In this document: in pieces, positions 40,019-49,433 of the stretch
Layout: each line of letters starts with the position of its first letter
Numbering within the stretch: position 1 is the first letter of the stretch
NCBI RefSeq assembly: GCF_024181385.1
Contig: NZ_CP051305.1
Span: 992,001-1,056,000 of the forward strand
Direction of reading: 5' to 3'
DNA: 64,000 nucleotides
Source: Treponema sp. OMZ 798
GTDB lineage: Bacteria > Spirochaetota > Spirochaetia > Treponematales > Treponemataceae
Notes under the pieces: generated by a model
The model's input: only the letters and a program-made list of their open reading frames with translations
Databases searched by the model: none
What the model was told of the DNA's origin: nothing
Program-made: the position numbers and the translations under genes

Positions 40019-40765
40019 TTATAACTGAGACAAAATTTCCGTGTGGTCTTCAAAGATTGCAACGGTATGTTCCATGTGGCATGAAACTGACCTATCGGCC
40101 GTTACTACAGTCCATCCGTCTTTTTTTACTTCGACATCGGCTGTTCCCATGTTAATCATGGGCTCTATTGCGACCACCATTCCGGCTCTAAGGCGGGGAT
40201 TCGGCCTCATTCTTTCAATCACGTTCGGAATACTCGGATCTTCGTGTACGCCGAGGCCTACTCCGTGTCCGCAATAGTCATAAACCACCCCGTAATTATG
40301 GGCTCTTGCCAGATTAAAGACAGCCTTCGAAATATCTGAAACTCTTTTACCTGCCTTGCATGCTTCGATTCCTGCGTAAAGGCACTGAGTAGTAACTTCC
40401 AAAAGTTTGAGGTTTTCCTTTGAAACATTTCCGACAGGATAGGTTACGCAGGCATCGCTTATGTAGCCTCCAAGGTCGATTCCTATATCCATCGAAACAA
40501 GGTCGCCGTCTTTTACTATTCTTTTTCCCGGAAGACCGTGAATTACCTCTTCATTTATCGAAATACAGGCTGCTCCCGGAAAACCTTCAGAATACCAGGC
40601 AGGAACACCGCCGATTTTTTTTATATAGTTGACACAAAAATCATCAAGCTCTTTTGTACTCATACCGGGTTTTATTACCGGTTTTAATTCTTCGAAAAGT
40701 TTGGCAAGGGCCTTACAGGACTTTCTGATGCCGTTAATTTGTTCTTCCGTTTTAATTATAATCAT
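40019..40765 (-). CDS. map: Methionine aminopeptidase type I
   Basis: 248 residues, the normal length. Five metal ligands are visible: Asp in SMDIGIDLGGYISD (two Asp), His in GHGVGLGVHEDP, Glu in VVAIEPM, and Glu in HMEHTVAIF. It removes the initiator Met from proteins. Its start overlaps the J-domain gene's end by 14 bases. Confidence 0.97.
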   Translation of the reverse strand: MIIIKTEEQINGIRKSCKALAKLFEELKPVIKPGMSTKELDDFCVNYIKKIGGVPAWYSEGFPGAACISINEEVIHGLPGKRIVKDGDLVSMDIGIDLGGYISDACVTYPVGNVSKENLKLLEVTTQCLYAGIEACKAGKRVSDISKAVFNLARAHNYGVVYDYCGHGVGLGVHEDPSIPNVIERMRPNPRLRAGMVVAIEPMINMGTADVEVKKDGWTVVTADRSVSCHMEHTVAIFEDHTEILSQL

Positions 40766-41588
40766 AGCGATTCTCCAATTGATTTTGAATAATTTTAACG
40801 CCCCTTAATTTGGGGCTGAGCAGCATTGCCTCATTTAAACATTGAGAGGCTCTGTATGTGTCTCCAAACCTATAATATATTTCGGACATACGCTTAAGGA
40901 TGTTAGCTTTATCTATCTTTTTAAAGCCTAGTTCCAGAGCAGCTTCATAACAGTCTAAGGCAAGCTCGTCTTCGGTATACCTATGCAGTTTATCGCTTAT
41001 TATGGATTTTATCAAGCCGGTAACCTCAGGAAAAAAATGTTTAAAATAAGGCTTTTCTTTTTCCATATAAAAGATTTCTTCCAAAAGCAAAAAAGATTCG
41101 TAGTATTCTCCGCGGAAATAAAGTTCTTCTGCAAGGACAAAGCCGCAGTCCATAAAATCTTCTTTATTAAAATACTTTGAAAGATAAAAGCCTCCTGCCT
41201 CGCTTCTTCTTTTATTGTATTCTTCTACGGCAGACTGTTCCAATCCGTGGAAAAGATCAAAAAAGATGAGTTTAGCCCGGCTTTCGTAATCCGTTTTTTT
41301 TAAAAGCCAAAGCCTGTAGTCAAAGCTTTCCGCCGCATTTTTCTTTGAAAAAAAATTGAAATAATCAAATGGGTTTTCATCAGCAGTTTTTTCTTTTAAA
41401 AGACTTTGATAGGCATTTAAAAGAAGCCTCATAGCCGATTCGGATTTTTCCTTTTCTTCTTTAGTTTTATTTTGAGTTAAGTCCGGATGGTGAAGCTTAG
41501 CTTTTTTTCTAAAAGCCGTCTTTATTTCGGCTGCCGAGGCTTTCGGTGAAACTCCTAAAATGGCATAATTATCGTTTTTTTTCATCAT
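40752..41588 (-). CDS. J-domain protein with helical repeats
   Basis: 278 residues. Residues 5-70 are a J domain (YAILGVSPKASAAEIKTAFRKKAKLHHPDLTQ, with the HPD triad) that would stimulate a DnaK-type ATPase. The rest lacks the Gly/Phe and zinc regions of true DnaJ and contains TPR-like helices (LALDCYEAALELGFKKIDKANILKRMSEIYYRFGDTYRASQCLNEAMLL). It is a specialised co-chaperone of unknown client. It is the first gene of the operon with map. Confidence 0.85.
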   Translation of the reverse strand: MMKKNDNYAILGVSPKASAAEIKTAFRKKAKLHHPDLTQNKTKEEKEKSESAMRLLLNAYQSLLKEKTADENPFDYFNFFSKKNAAESFDYRLWLLKKTDYESRAKLIFFDLFHGLEQSAVEEYNKRRSEAGGFYLSKYFNKEDFMDCGFVLAEELYFRGEYYESFLLLEEIFYMEKEKPYFKHFFPEVTGLIKSIISDKLHRYTEDELALDCYEAALELGFKKIDKANILKRMSEIYYRFGDTYRASQCLNEAMLLSPKLRGVKIIQNQLENRYDYN

Positions 41589-41673
41589 AGAACCCGTGAT
41601 GATAGCATTTATTTAGGCCGATGTCTAGTAGAAATTGAAAACTAACAATAAAGAAATTTGTCCGGTCTATAGC

Positions 41674-41702
41674 TTGACAATACATCTCCCTTATTTTAGA
41701 GT
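41674..41702 (+). promoter_or_regulatory. Possible promoter of the GH2 gene
   Basis: TTGACA at 41674-41679 and a poor TAGAGT at 41697-41702 (17 bases). The ATG is only ten bases beyond, so the message would have almost no leader. Confidence 0.4.
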
Positions 41703-41711
41703 ATAAATTCT

Positions 41712-43574
41712 ATGAGAAAAAATAAACCAGTAAAACAGCTTTTAACTCCCTGGGGCGAAAACTTAAACCCTGACTGCCCCCTAAACGAATATCCGCGCCC
41801 TCAGCTTGTAAGGGAAAACTGGCAGTGCTTAAACGGCCCCTGGGACTATGCAATCACTGAAAGCTCCGTAATAACGGAAACTTATGCACTATCGGAAAAC
41901 GAAAATATTCCCGAAACATGGGACGGAACAATAATCGTTCCCTTTTCGCCTGAAAGCCTTTTGTCGGGTGTCAAAAAACAGCTTCTTCCCGGACAAACGC
42001 TGTGGTACCGCAGAGTCTTTGCCTTTGAAAAATGTAAGGAGGGCGAAAGGCTTTTATTGCATTTCGGGGCGGTCGATCAGCATTGTTCCGTATACATAAA
42101 CGGCAAAAAGGCAGGCTCCCATTCGGGCGGTTACTGGCCCTTTTATTTCGATATAAGCGACTTTTTAAAAGACGGTAAAAGCGAAATTATAGTTTCCGTT
42201 ACGGATGATACGGATTCAGGGGATGAAGCCTACGGGAAGCAAACCTTAAACCGCGGAGAGATTTGGTACACGGGACAAAGCGGTATTTGGCAGACGGTAT
42301 GGTGCGAAAGAGTTCCCGCCTCCTACATCGAGGATATAAAAATCACCCCGCGCTTTAAAGAAGCCGAGGTTGAGCTTGAGCTTTTTATTGGCGGAGGCGG
42401 GGCCGTCCCTCTTGGCTCCAATTCTTCTCTTACAGACAATGCTTCTTTGACCTGCAATGCTTTGGTTACAATCTTTGACGGGAAAAAAACGATTGTAACA
42501 GGAAACTTTCAAAATAACCGCGCACTTTTAAAGATGCCTGAAGACTTTAAAAGCTGGAGCCCCGAAAGTCCTTTTTTATATGACATTGAAATCAAAGCGG
42601 GAAAAGACTGTATCCGCTCTTATTTCGGTATGAGGGAATTCGGGATTCTATATAGTAAAGCGGGGCCTGTTTTAAGTTTAAACGGAAAGCCGATTTTTCA
42701 TCACGGCCTTTTGGATCAAGGCTATTGGAGCGACGGTATGTACACCGCACCTTCCGATGAGGCAATAATATGGGAAATTAAAACGCTTAAAAACATGGGC
42801 TTTAATATGCTAAGGAAACACATAAAAATAGAACCTCTTCGCTGGTATTATCACTGCGATAAAATCGGTATGCTTGTATGGCAGGACTTTGTAAGCGGAG
42901 GAGGCCCTTATAAAGACCTCTTCGTAAAATACGCTCCCTGGCTCGGCTTTAAGTTTAAGGACGGAAAAAGCCGTTATGCTCTTCACGGAAGAAAAAGCGA
43001 AACGGGCCGTAAAATTTTTATGCGCGATGCGGAACGTACCATCGATTTATTGTACAGTGTAACTTCTCTTGCAGTTTGGGTTCCCTTTAACGAGGGCTGG
43101 GGGCAGTTTGATGCCGCATCTACAGCTTCCTTTGTACGCAAAAAGGATGCAAGGCGTTTAATTGACCATGCAAGCGGTTACTTTGATCAGGGCGCGGGCG
43201 ATTTTCACAGCTACCATATTTATTACAAGGCTTTTAGGCCTAAAAAAGACAAGCGGGGCAGGGTACTCGCCCTTACTGAATTCGGAGGTTTCAGTTTGCC
43301 TTTTCAAGGGCGCATGAGCTCCGATATTTTATTCGGCTATAAAATGTTCAAAACAAAAAAAGAATTGAATGAGGCCGTATGGAGGCTTTATTCAAAGGAT
43401 GTTTTCCCTGCTGTAGAAAAGGGCTTGAGCGCTTCAATCTATACTCAGGTAAGCGATGTAGAAGATGAAATAAACGGCATATTCACCTATGACCGCAGGG
43501 AAACGAAATTTAATGAAGATTTGGGATTAAAAATTGCAAAAACATTAAACGAAATTTTTAAAAAAAATTATTAA
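41712..43574 (+). CDS. Glycoside hydrolase family 2 (beta-galactosidase-like)
   Basis: 620 residues with no signal peptide, so probably cytoplasmic. Residues about 25-200 form the sugar-binding jelly roll (RPQLVRENWQCLNGPWDY; YRRVFAF; GSHSGGYWPF), about 210-310 the immunoglobulin-like domain, and about 315-620 the TIM barrel. The likely acid/base Glu is in PFNEGWGQFD and the nucleophile in ALTEFGGF. Its sugar (galactoside, glucuronide or mannoside) cannot be settled. It stands alone on the plus strand. Confidence 0.9.
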   Translation: MRKNKPVKQLLTPWGENLNPDCPLNEYPRPQLVRENWQCLNGPWDYAITESSVITETYALSENENIPETWDGTIIVPFSPESLLSGVKKQLLPGQTLWYRRVFAFEKCKEGERLLLHFGAVDQHCSVYINGKKAGSHSGGYWPFYFDISDFLKDGKSEIIVSVTDDTDSGDEAYGKQTLNRGEIWYTGQSGIWQTVWCERVPASYIEDIKITPRFKEAEVELELFIGGGGAVPLGSNSSLTDNASLTCNALVTIFDGKKTIVTGNFQNNRALLKMPEDFKSWSPESPFLYDIEIKAGKDCIRSYFGMREFGILYSKAGPVLSLNGKPIFHHGLLDQGYWSDGMYTAPSDEAIIWEIKTLKNMGFNMLRKHIKIEPLRWYYHCDKIGMLVWQDFVSGGGPYKDLFVKYAPWLGFKFKDGKSRYALHGRKSETGRKIFMRDAERTIDLLYSVTSLAVWVPFNEGWGQFDAASTASFVRKKDARRLIDHASGYFDQGAGDFHSYHIYYKAFRPKKDKRGRVLALTEFGGFSLPFQGRMSSDILFGYKMFKTKKELNEAVWRLYSKDVFPAVEKGLSASIYTQVSDVEDEINGIFTYDRRETKFNEDLGLKIAKTLNEIFKKNY

Positions 43575-43663
43575 ATTTCCAACTATTGAATTTATTTACG
43601 GTCTTTTGTATAATTTTAGCGGCTAAAATAGCTTTTTTCTATAATTTTTTAAGGAGAAATCTA

Positions 43664-44131
43664 ATGGGAATTTATAACTACACTGTTAAAGACAGCTTAG
43701 GAAATGACTTTTCTTTTAAAGATTATAAAGATCATGTCATTTTAATAGTGAACACGGCTTGCGAGTGAGGCCTTACCCCTCACTTCCAAGGTTTGGAAGC
43801 CTTATACAAAGAATACAAGGATAAGAACTTCCTTGTTGCGGCCTTTCCCTGTAATCAGTTCGGAGGCCAAGATCCCGGAACAAACGAAGAAATAAGAAAT
43901 TTTGCTCAAAGCAAGTACGGGGTTTCTTTCCCCATAATGGCAAAAATTGAAGTAAACGGTGAAAATACCGAACCTCTTTTTTCTTTTTTAAAAAAAGCTT
44001 CAAACAGCGAAGATATCAAATGGAATTTTGCCAAATTCTTAGTAGACAAAACAGGAGAAAGAGTTACTGCCTATGCACCGACTGTTGCTCCTGAAGAGTT
44101 AAAAAAAGATATCGAAAAACTTTTGGACTAA
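43664..44131 (+). CDS. Selenocysteine glutathione peroxidase, read through TGA
   Basis: 155 residues counting selenocysteine at position 35, encoded by TGA 43766-43768. Reduces peroxides with thiol reductants. The frame is continuous from ATG 43664 (AAGGAG at 43651-43656) through the TGA to TAA 44131. The active-site text is NTACEUGLTP, and the tetrad partners are Gln69 (in NQFGGQDPG), Trp120 and Asn121 (in KWNFAKFL). A bacterial SECIS hairpin lies just past the TGA. Standard gene finding would split it into two short frames. Confidence 0.95.
43764..43799 (+). promoter_or_regulatory. Bacterial SECIS element of the GPx mRNA
   Basis: Immediately after the TGA, CTTCCAA (43783-43789) pairs with TTGGAAG (43793-43799) around the loop GGT. 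A lower stem GTGAGG/CCTCAC overlaps the TGA. Distance from TGA to loop is about 21 bases and the loop begins with G, matching the bacterial SECIS pattern as I know it. Confidence 0.82.
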
Positions 44132-44154
44132 GAGTCTTGATTGGAGGTAATTAT

Positions 44155-44499
44155 ATGATAATAAACAAAAATGAAGTGCCTAAAAAGCTGAAACCTAATT
44201 TACGCGGCGGAAAGGGCGAAATAAGCGTAATAGAATTTTTAAGTGTCAGAACTGTCGAAAACTGCCGTATGTTTTCCGAAATGACTGTGCCGGTTGGAGC
44301 AAGTATAGGAGAACATGTTCATACAGGTGAAACCGAAATCTACATTATACATGAAGGTACCGGACTTGTTACCGATATGGGTGAAAAGCAGGAAGTAGGC
44401 CCGGGAGATGTAGTAATCACCGAGGATAACCAGCTTCACAGCCTTGAGAACACCGGCTCTGAGCCGATGGTTTTGACAACTATAGTAATTAAACATTAG
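44155..44499 (+). CDS. Small cupin-domain protein
   Basis: 114 residues from ATG 44155 (GGAGG at 44143-44147). A single-domain cupin: metal-binding motif 1 is GEHVHTGETEIYII (two His and Glu) and motif 2 is PGDVVITEDNQLHSL (His). Substrate unknown; such proteins bind sugars or small acids or act as isomerases. It sits between the GPx gene and the serine-protease gene with short gaps. Confidence 0.88.
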   Translation: MIINKNEVPKKLKPNLRGGKGEISVIEFLSVRTVENCRMFSEMTVPVGASIGEHVHTGETEIYIIHEGTGLVTDMGEKQEVGPGDVVITEDNQLHSLENTGSEPMVLTTIVIKH

Positions 44500-44507
44500 G
44501 AGTTATG

Positions 44508-46529
44508 ATGAAATTTAAGCACATTTTTATGGTTTTATTTTTTGCGGTACTTTTTCAAATTTTGGGAGCTCAGGCTGTTTTAAGTCCTGAAGTTCTCAAC
44601 AAAATAAATGGAGCCGTATTTGAAGTTGTTGTTTTAAAACCTGAAGAGGGGAAGGTGGAATATGAAAAAAAACTTCCTATGGACAGGATTCCCTTTGCAA
44701 TACGAAACGACAAATACATTCCTATCGGAACCGCTTTTTTAATGGATGACGGTAAATTTTACTCGGCCGCCCATGTTTTTAATCTTTATGAAGAAAGTTT
44801 TTATAACGACTATTATCTCCGTGCCGTCTCCGGTGCAATCTATAAGGTAGGATCGGTTTTAAGCTACTCTGTAGAAAGGGATTTTATAGTGTTTGAGGCA
44901 GAAAATTATAAGCATGTAAAGGGCGAAGGGCTTTCGGTTTTAAATGAGTTTAATTTAAATACTCCGACCTTTTCCGTAGGCAATGCTTTAGGAGAAGGTA
45001 TTATTATCCGTAACGGACTTCTTACAAGTCAAACCTTTGAGGAAAGAAACGGAGAATGGAAGTGGCTTAGGTTTTCGGCAGCAGCAAGTCCCGGCAATTC
45101 CGGAGGACCTCTTATTTCACCCGACGGAATGGTCTTGGGTATTATTACCATGAAAAGCGAAAACGAAAATTTAAACTATGCACTTCCCTTTGCCGAGACA
45201 AAGAATATTGCAAAAAATATCGGTACGGTATATCTTCCCATTTTTTATAACCTGCCGCATATTCTTGAAGAAAGAGCTTTTTATGAATATCGAAATGAAC
45301 AAAAGCTTCCAAAAAAACTGACTGAGCTTCGTAAGTCTATTATCCTTGATTACAAAAATTTCACCTTGGATATAATTAAGGATTTAAAGAAAAAATATGA
45401 TTTTTTGGGTAGTGAGAATTTTATTAAAGGAGAAGGCTCTACAGAACTTTTGTATGACTCTTGGAATCCGAGTTTTTCTCTCATCTTAGCAAGAGAAGAA
45501 AATAAAAGATGGGATCTTTTTTTGCCTAATGATATAAAAGAATATAAGCTGCCTCAAAACGGAAATGTAATTTACGGTAAGATGCTTGGTTCTGTTATGG
45601 CAATTGTAAAAAAGCCTAATGACATTGATCAAAAAACTCTTATAACATCTCCAAAACTATATATGGATTATATTTTAACTGCATCCAGAATGTATAGATA
45701 TATAGCAGGAGAAAAAATTGCAATATCTTCTTATGGAGAGCCCTCACGAAGTGAAAGTCATGTTGACATTTACGGAAGAAAATGGCTGGTAAATTATTGG
45801 GAGCTTCCATTTGCCGATTCTGAGGTAATATCCTTTGCTCTTCCTGTTCCGGGAGGCATCTTTGTTATAACAAGGATCGATTCCATTTCTTCGATCAGAA
45901 ACGGTCATAATTATGATTATGCATTTTTATCGGATTATATCCTTCCATCTTATTCCGGAACCTTCGGCGAATGGAAAGAATTTTTAAATCTGCCTCCAAA
46001 AACTTATCCCATAGATCCTATATTCTCTTCGATGAAATTTAATTTTGATTCCAAGAATACGGCTATAAAGGCCGGTGACTATGACTTTGTAATTTCTCAA
46101 AAAGATTTTGCTGCAGATAAAGACACAAACATGGATCTTTCCTTGGGCTTTTTTGTAAAAGACAACAAACCTGCCTTTGATATATGTGCAGTTAATATGT
46201 ATTCAAATTCTCGAAGTGATGATTATACATATATACGTTTTGCAAAAACCCTAAGACCTCCCAAAAATGCTCCCCAAGATTTCCTTGAAGCATGGCAGCA
46301 AAAAATAGATCAGGCAGCTCCTTATAATGCAAAACCTTATAACCAAGATCAGTATACTTGTTATGATGAAACTATTTTTATGGGAGATATAAAAAAATCC
46401 GATAAGGAAAAACTTGATAAGCTGTATTATATAAGCTTGGAGTTGAAGCAGCAGAATAGGTTAGACGAAATTCAAAAACTTGCTTCTCAAATTAAAAAGA
46501 ATCTTAAAATATCCGTTAAAAATAAATAA
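44508..46529 (+). CDS. Secreted serine protease-like protein (trypsin fold)
   Basis: 673 residues, ATG 44508 (TAGGAG) or 44505. Signal peptide MKFKHIFMVLFFAVLFQILGAQA. The trypsin-like triad is visible: His in SAAHVF, Asp in VERDFIVF and Ser in SPGNSGGPLISP. Residues about 250-670 form a large C-terminal part without recognised PDZ domains; it is unlike HtrA. It is probably periplasmic or outer-envelope. Its substrate and the role of the long tail are unknown. Confidence 0.85.
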   Translation: MKFKHIFMVLFFAVLFQILGAQAVLSPEVLNKINGAVFEVVVLKPEEGKVEYEKKLPMDRIPFAIRNDKYIPIGTAFLMDDGKFYSAAHVFNLYEESFYNDYYLRAVSGAIYKVGSVLSYSVERDFIVFEAENYKHVKGEGLSVLNEFNLNTPTFSVGNALGEGIIIRNGLLTSQTFEERNGEWKWLRFSAAASPGNSGGPLISPDGMVLGIITMKSENENLNYALPFAETKNIAKNIGTVYLPIFYNLPHILEERAFYEYRNEQKLPKKLTELRKSIILDYKNFTLDIIKDLKKKYDFLGSENFIKGEGSTELLYDSWNPSFSLILAREENKRWDLFLPNDIKEYKLPQNGNVIYGKMLGSVMAIVKKPNDIDQKTLITSPKLYMDYILTASRMYRYIAGEKIAISSYGEPSRSESHVDIYGRKWLVNYWELPFADSEVISFALPVPGGIFVITRIDSISSIRNGHNYDYAFLSDYILPSYSGTFGEWKEFLNLPPKTYPIDPIFSSMKFNFDSKNTAIKAGDYDFVISQKDFAADKDTNMDLSLGFFVKDNKPAFDICAVNMYSNSRSDDYTYIRFAKTLRPPKNAPQDFLEAWQQKIDQAAPYNAKPYNQDQYTCYDETIFMGDIKKSDKEKLDKLYYISLELKQQNRLDEIQKLASQIKKNLKISVKNK

Positions 46530-46544
46530 ATTTGGAGGTTTATT

Positions 46545-46961
46545 ATGGCAAATGAATTTAAGGCAAAGGCCGAAATCGATTTGGGCGAAGGTTTTAAAGT
46601 TGAATGCGAGGCATCCGGTAAGAAGATTATTGTTGACGAACCGGTCAGCTTCGGCGGAACCGATTTGGGTATGAACCCGATCGAAGTTCTTTTGAGCGGC
46701 CTTGGAGCTTGTAAGTGCGTTATTTCAAAGATGCTTGCAAAGAAAAAAGGTCTAAAATTGGATTATTTGGCTGTAGAATGTATTGGTTCTTTCGGCTCAG
46801 GGAAGGTAGGTCTTTCCGAGATTGAAACGATATATCATATTAAGTCGGATGCTTCCGATGAGGAACTTGAAAAGTTTATGACCTTGGTTGACAATAATTG
46901 TCCGGTAAACGACACACTCAAAAATCCGCTCCCCATAACTCACAGGCTTATTAGAGCTTAA
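46545..46961 (+). CDS. OsmC-family peroxiredoxin-like protein
   Basis: 138 residues. The OsmC pattern has Cys in LSGLGACKCVISKML (first) and NNCPVNDTL (second), and Glu-rich strands between. The family reduces organic peroxides, but not every member is active. GGAGG precedes the ATG. It sits next to oxidative-defence genes (GPx) in a broader sense but has its own terminator. Confidence 0.92.
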   Translation: MANEFKAKAEIDLGEGFKVECEASGKKIIVDEPVSFGGTDLGMNPIEVLLSGLGACKCVISKMLAKKKGLKLDYLAVECIGSFGSGKVGLSEIETIYHIKSDASDEELEKFMTLVDNNCPVNDTLKNPLPITHRLIRA

Positions 46962-46986
46962 GTCTTTTGTAGTTTTCTTGGATATG

Positions 46987-47021
46987 AAAGATACGGGTTT
47001 ATTTAATCCGTATCTTTTTGT
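46987..47021 (+). terminator. Terminator after osmC, overlapping the pcnB end
   Basis: Stem AAAGATACGG (46987-46996) with CCGTATCTTT (47008-47017), followed by Ts on the plus strand. It overlaps the last codons of the convergent pcnB gene. Confidence 0.75.
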
Positions 47022-48169
47022 GTTTCTTGTTTCTTGACCTTTTTCTTTCGGCGGACATGCTTAACCTGTTTACCGAGTTTTGCTGGGCGGGCTTGAGTTC
47101 TTTCCATTGATACCTTAATTCCCAAATCATTTAAAATACTCTTTACTGCAAACTCCAACTCTTTTCTTTGCGGATTCATCGGAAGAATAAAATGCCTGCA
47201 TTCTTTATACACATAAGTGTAGACCTCTTGAGGAAGGCCTTCAGGATCTGCAATCAGCCTTGTATAATCTTTTAATAAGGATTTTAAGCATTCTCCCTGT
47301 TTTATTTGAGGTTTAGCATCGACTTCCTTATCCAAAAGGGCTAGATTTTCTAAATACATCTTTTTGAATTTGGAAGAAGAATCTATAAAGGCACAGGCTC
47401 CCGGCTGTATGTAAACATAGAGTTTAAAGTCTAAAAGTTTTTTTATGATATCGCTTGAGTGCCCGCTAAAAATAATCTTGTTTATTTCTTCCGTTATTCT
47501 GGAGGGGGAAACAAATTCCAAAAGATGGGCATTTTTACGTATTTGAAGTTGAACAAAAAACGGAATGCTCGAATCCGTCATTGCGGCATACTTGATTGCA
47601 CGTATCATTCTTACAGGGTCTTCCGAAAATATAAGTTGAAGCGGAATAATAGGTCGTATTTTTTTCGATTTTATATCCTTAACACCGCCTACATAATCGA
47701 TTACGAGCTCATGGATTGGGTCATAATAAAGAGCATTTAGGGTAAAGTCTCGTCTATGTACATCTTCGTCAATTGTACCGAATTTATTTCCTATGCTTCC
47801 GTCTTCGGTAGATCTAAAGGTGCTTACTTCATATATCTTTTCTCCAAAAAATATATGAACCAACCTGAACCGCCGTCCTATAATTCTGGAATTCCGGAAT
47901 ATTTTCCGTATTTTTGAAGGTTCTGCCGAGGTTGCAATATCAAAATCTTTTGGAACATTGCCTATCAATAGATCCCTTACTGCTCCTCCTACTATGTAGG
48001 CTTCAAAACCTTGAGAATTTAAACGCTGTATAATTTTTACGGCTTCAAGGTCTATTTTTTCGGGGGCAATGTGGTGCTCGTCCTTAGTATAGACTAAAGC
48101 CTGCCGAACCTGCTTTCCTTCGGCATTTTGACCGTATCGAACTAACATTTTTGAGTGAATATATTGCAT
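47003..48169 (-). CDS. pcnB: Poly(A) polymerase / tRNA nucleotidyltransferase family protein
   Basis: 388 residues. The nucleotidyltransferase motif VGGAVRDLLIGNVPKDFDIATSA is at about residues 59-81, followed by RRFRLVHIFFGEKIYEVSTFR and RRDFTLNALYYDP, typical of PcnB. The basic C-terminal tail (KHVRRKKKVKKQ) may bind RNA. It adds A residues to RNA 3-prime ends and steers decay. The start is uncertain: ATG 48169 and 48148 both lack good ribosome binding sites. Confidence 0.9.
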   Translation of the reverse strand: MQYIHSKMLVRYGQNAEGKQVRQALVYTKDEHHIAPEKIDLEAVKIIQRLNSQGFEAYIVGGAVRDLLIGNVPKDFDIATSAEPSKIRKIFRNSRIIGRRFRLVHIFFGEKIYEVSTFRSTEDGSIGNKFGTIDEDVHRRDFTLNALYYDPIHELVIDYVGGVKDIKSKKIRPIIPLQLIFSEDPVRMIRAIKYAAMTDSSIPFFVQLQIRKNAHLLEFVSPSRITEEINKIIFSGHSSDIIKKLLDFKLYVYIQPGACAFIDSSSKFKKMYLENLALLDKEVDAKPQIKQGECLKSLLKDYTRLIADPEGLPQEVYTYVYKECRHFILPMNPQRKELEFAVKSILNDLGIKVSMERTQARPAKLGKQVKHVRRKKKVKKQETQKDTD

Positions 48170-48312
48170 GTAAAGGGGATTTATGTCAATGAGTACCGAT
48201 TATTTTTAGTAAAATTTTATGCTTTTAGATAAAAAAGCCCTTTAAAAATTCATCAGAATGTAGTAAAATGTTCTTTCCATAAAATTGCATATTGGAGAAG
48301 TTGCGAAAAAAT

Positions 48313-49344
48313 ATGACAATAAATAATGCCGGATTCGGAACTATAATCTCTACAGATATCGTTGTTCTAAATGATCACGAAAGAACCTTGGTCGAACATG
48401 CTTTTGAACGTTTGAGCGGTGAATATAAGGCTGCTGTTTTAGAAATAGGAAAAAAGCTCATGGACTTGGAAAGAATGTCGTCTGCTATTTCCCGGTTTCC
48501 TTCCATTCATGAAACGAGCGTTCTTGCCGGCGAAAAACGCAGCCAAGAAACCCTCATAGAAACTTTATGTAAAACTCCTTCCGATGCCCGTACGCTTTCA
48601 ATGCCCACAAAGGCTGTATTGGGACGAGGCTTTCTTGTTGCCAAATTCCATATTTTTTCGGCTCTCAGCAAGGTTGCTTCAAATTCCTCTTTTTCGGAAG
48701 AGGAAATAGAAGAGCTCAGAGCGGCTACCATGAATATCATGTTTACTATTATGTCCGAAGATGTGTATATTTCGATTTTGGACAGTAATATCTTGGATAA
48801 GCAAAAACAAGAAAAGGTTGCAAATGCTTTAACCTATCTTTGGGAACACCGTTTGGATCAAAACACCACTTCTTTCGCTCCGGTCTTAACCCGTGTTTGG
48901 ACAGCCCGTGACACAGTCGCCCCCGTATTCGGTACGATGATGGGCACCAGCGAGCTTTTTTTGCTTTCTTCCAAACTGGATGACTCATGGCAAAGCTTTA
49001 TGCTTGCAAAACTTTCAAATAAAACGGTAGGACAGTCTCTGGAAGAGTTTTTATTCGGCATTTCGTATGAGGACATTCTCTATGTCCGAAATCAGCTGGT
49101 AAGTTGTAAAATACCGGCAATGGGAAGGGACGATGTGTCAAAACTCTTAAACAAACAGCTTGATTTTGATAACTCCGACCCGCGTCATTTTTACTCTTCT
49201 TATGTTCAGCGCCGAAACAATGCCGATGCCCGTAAGCGCCTCAATGCCGCCGGCCCTAAAAATACCATCGAAGACTACTACATCAGCTTCCTATTTGAAA
49301 AAGGCTTGGAGCTGAAAGACGGGAAGACTGAAGGAAAAAAATGA
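48313..49344 (+). CDS. Helical protein of unknown function
   Basis: 343 residues from ATG 48313; TTG 48301 or 48292 are alternatives closer to GGAG at 48294-48297. Mostly alpha-helical with no signal peptide or membrane segment. No recognised motif; notable stretches are LSSKLDDSWQSFML and NNADARKRLNAAGPKNT near the end. It appears to be treponeme-restricted as far as I can tell by memory. It is flanked by pcnB and the GH20-like gene on the opposite strand. Confidence 0.7.
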   Translation: MTINNAGFGTIISTDIVVLNDHERTLVEHAFERLSGEYKAAVLEIGKKLMDLERMSSAISRFPSIHETSVLAGEKRSQETLIETLCKTPSDARTLSMPTKAVLGRGFLVAKFHIFSALSKVASNSSFSEEEIEELRAATMNIMFTIMSEDVYISILDSNILDKQKQEKVANALTYLWEHRLDQNTTSFAPVLTRVWTARDTVAPVFGTMMGTSELFLLSSKLDDSWQSFMLAKLSNKTVGQSLEEFLFGISYEDILYVRNQLVSCKIPAMGRDDVSKLLNKQLDFDNSDPRHFYSSYVQRRNNADARKRLNAAGPKNTIEDYYISFLFEKGLELKDGKTEGKK

Positions 49345-49433
49345 AACCTATTCTCGTCAAGTATTTTTTTGGGGAGAACTGACGAGAATGGGGAGAATAT
49401 AGTTTATTTCAAAATCTTGTTTAGAACAAATCC

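Noticed and set aside
43586..43768. A separate 60-residue gene ending at the TGA before the GPx frame
   Set aside because: Its in-frame TGA sits at the selenocysteine position of the peroxidase and the frame continues as GPx; the true start is 43664.
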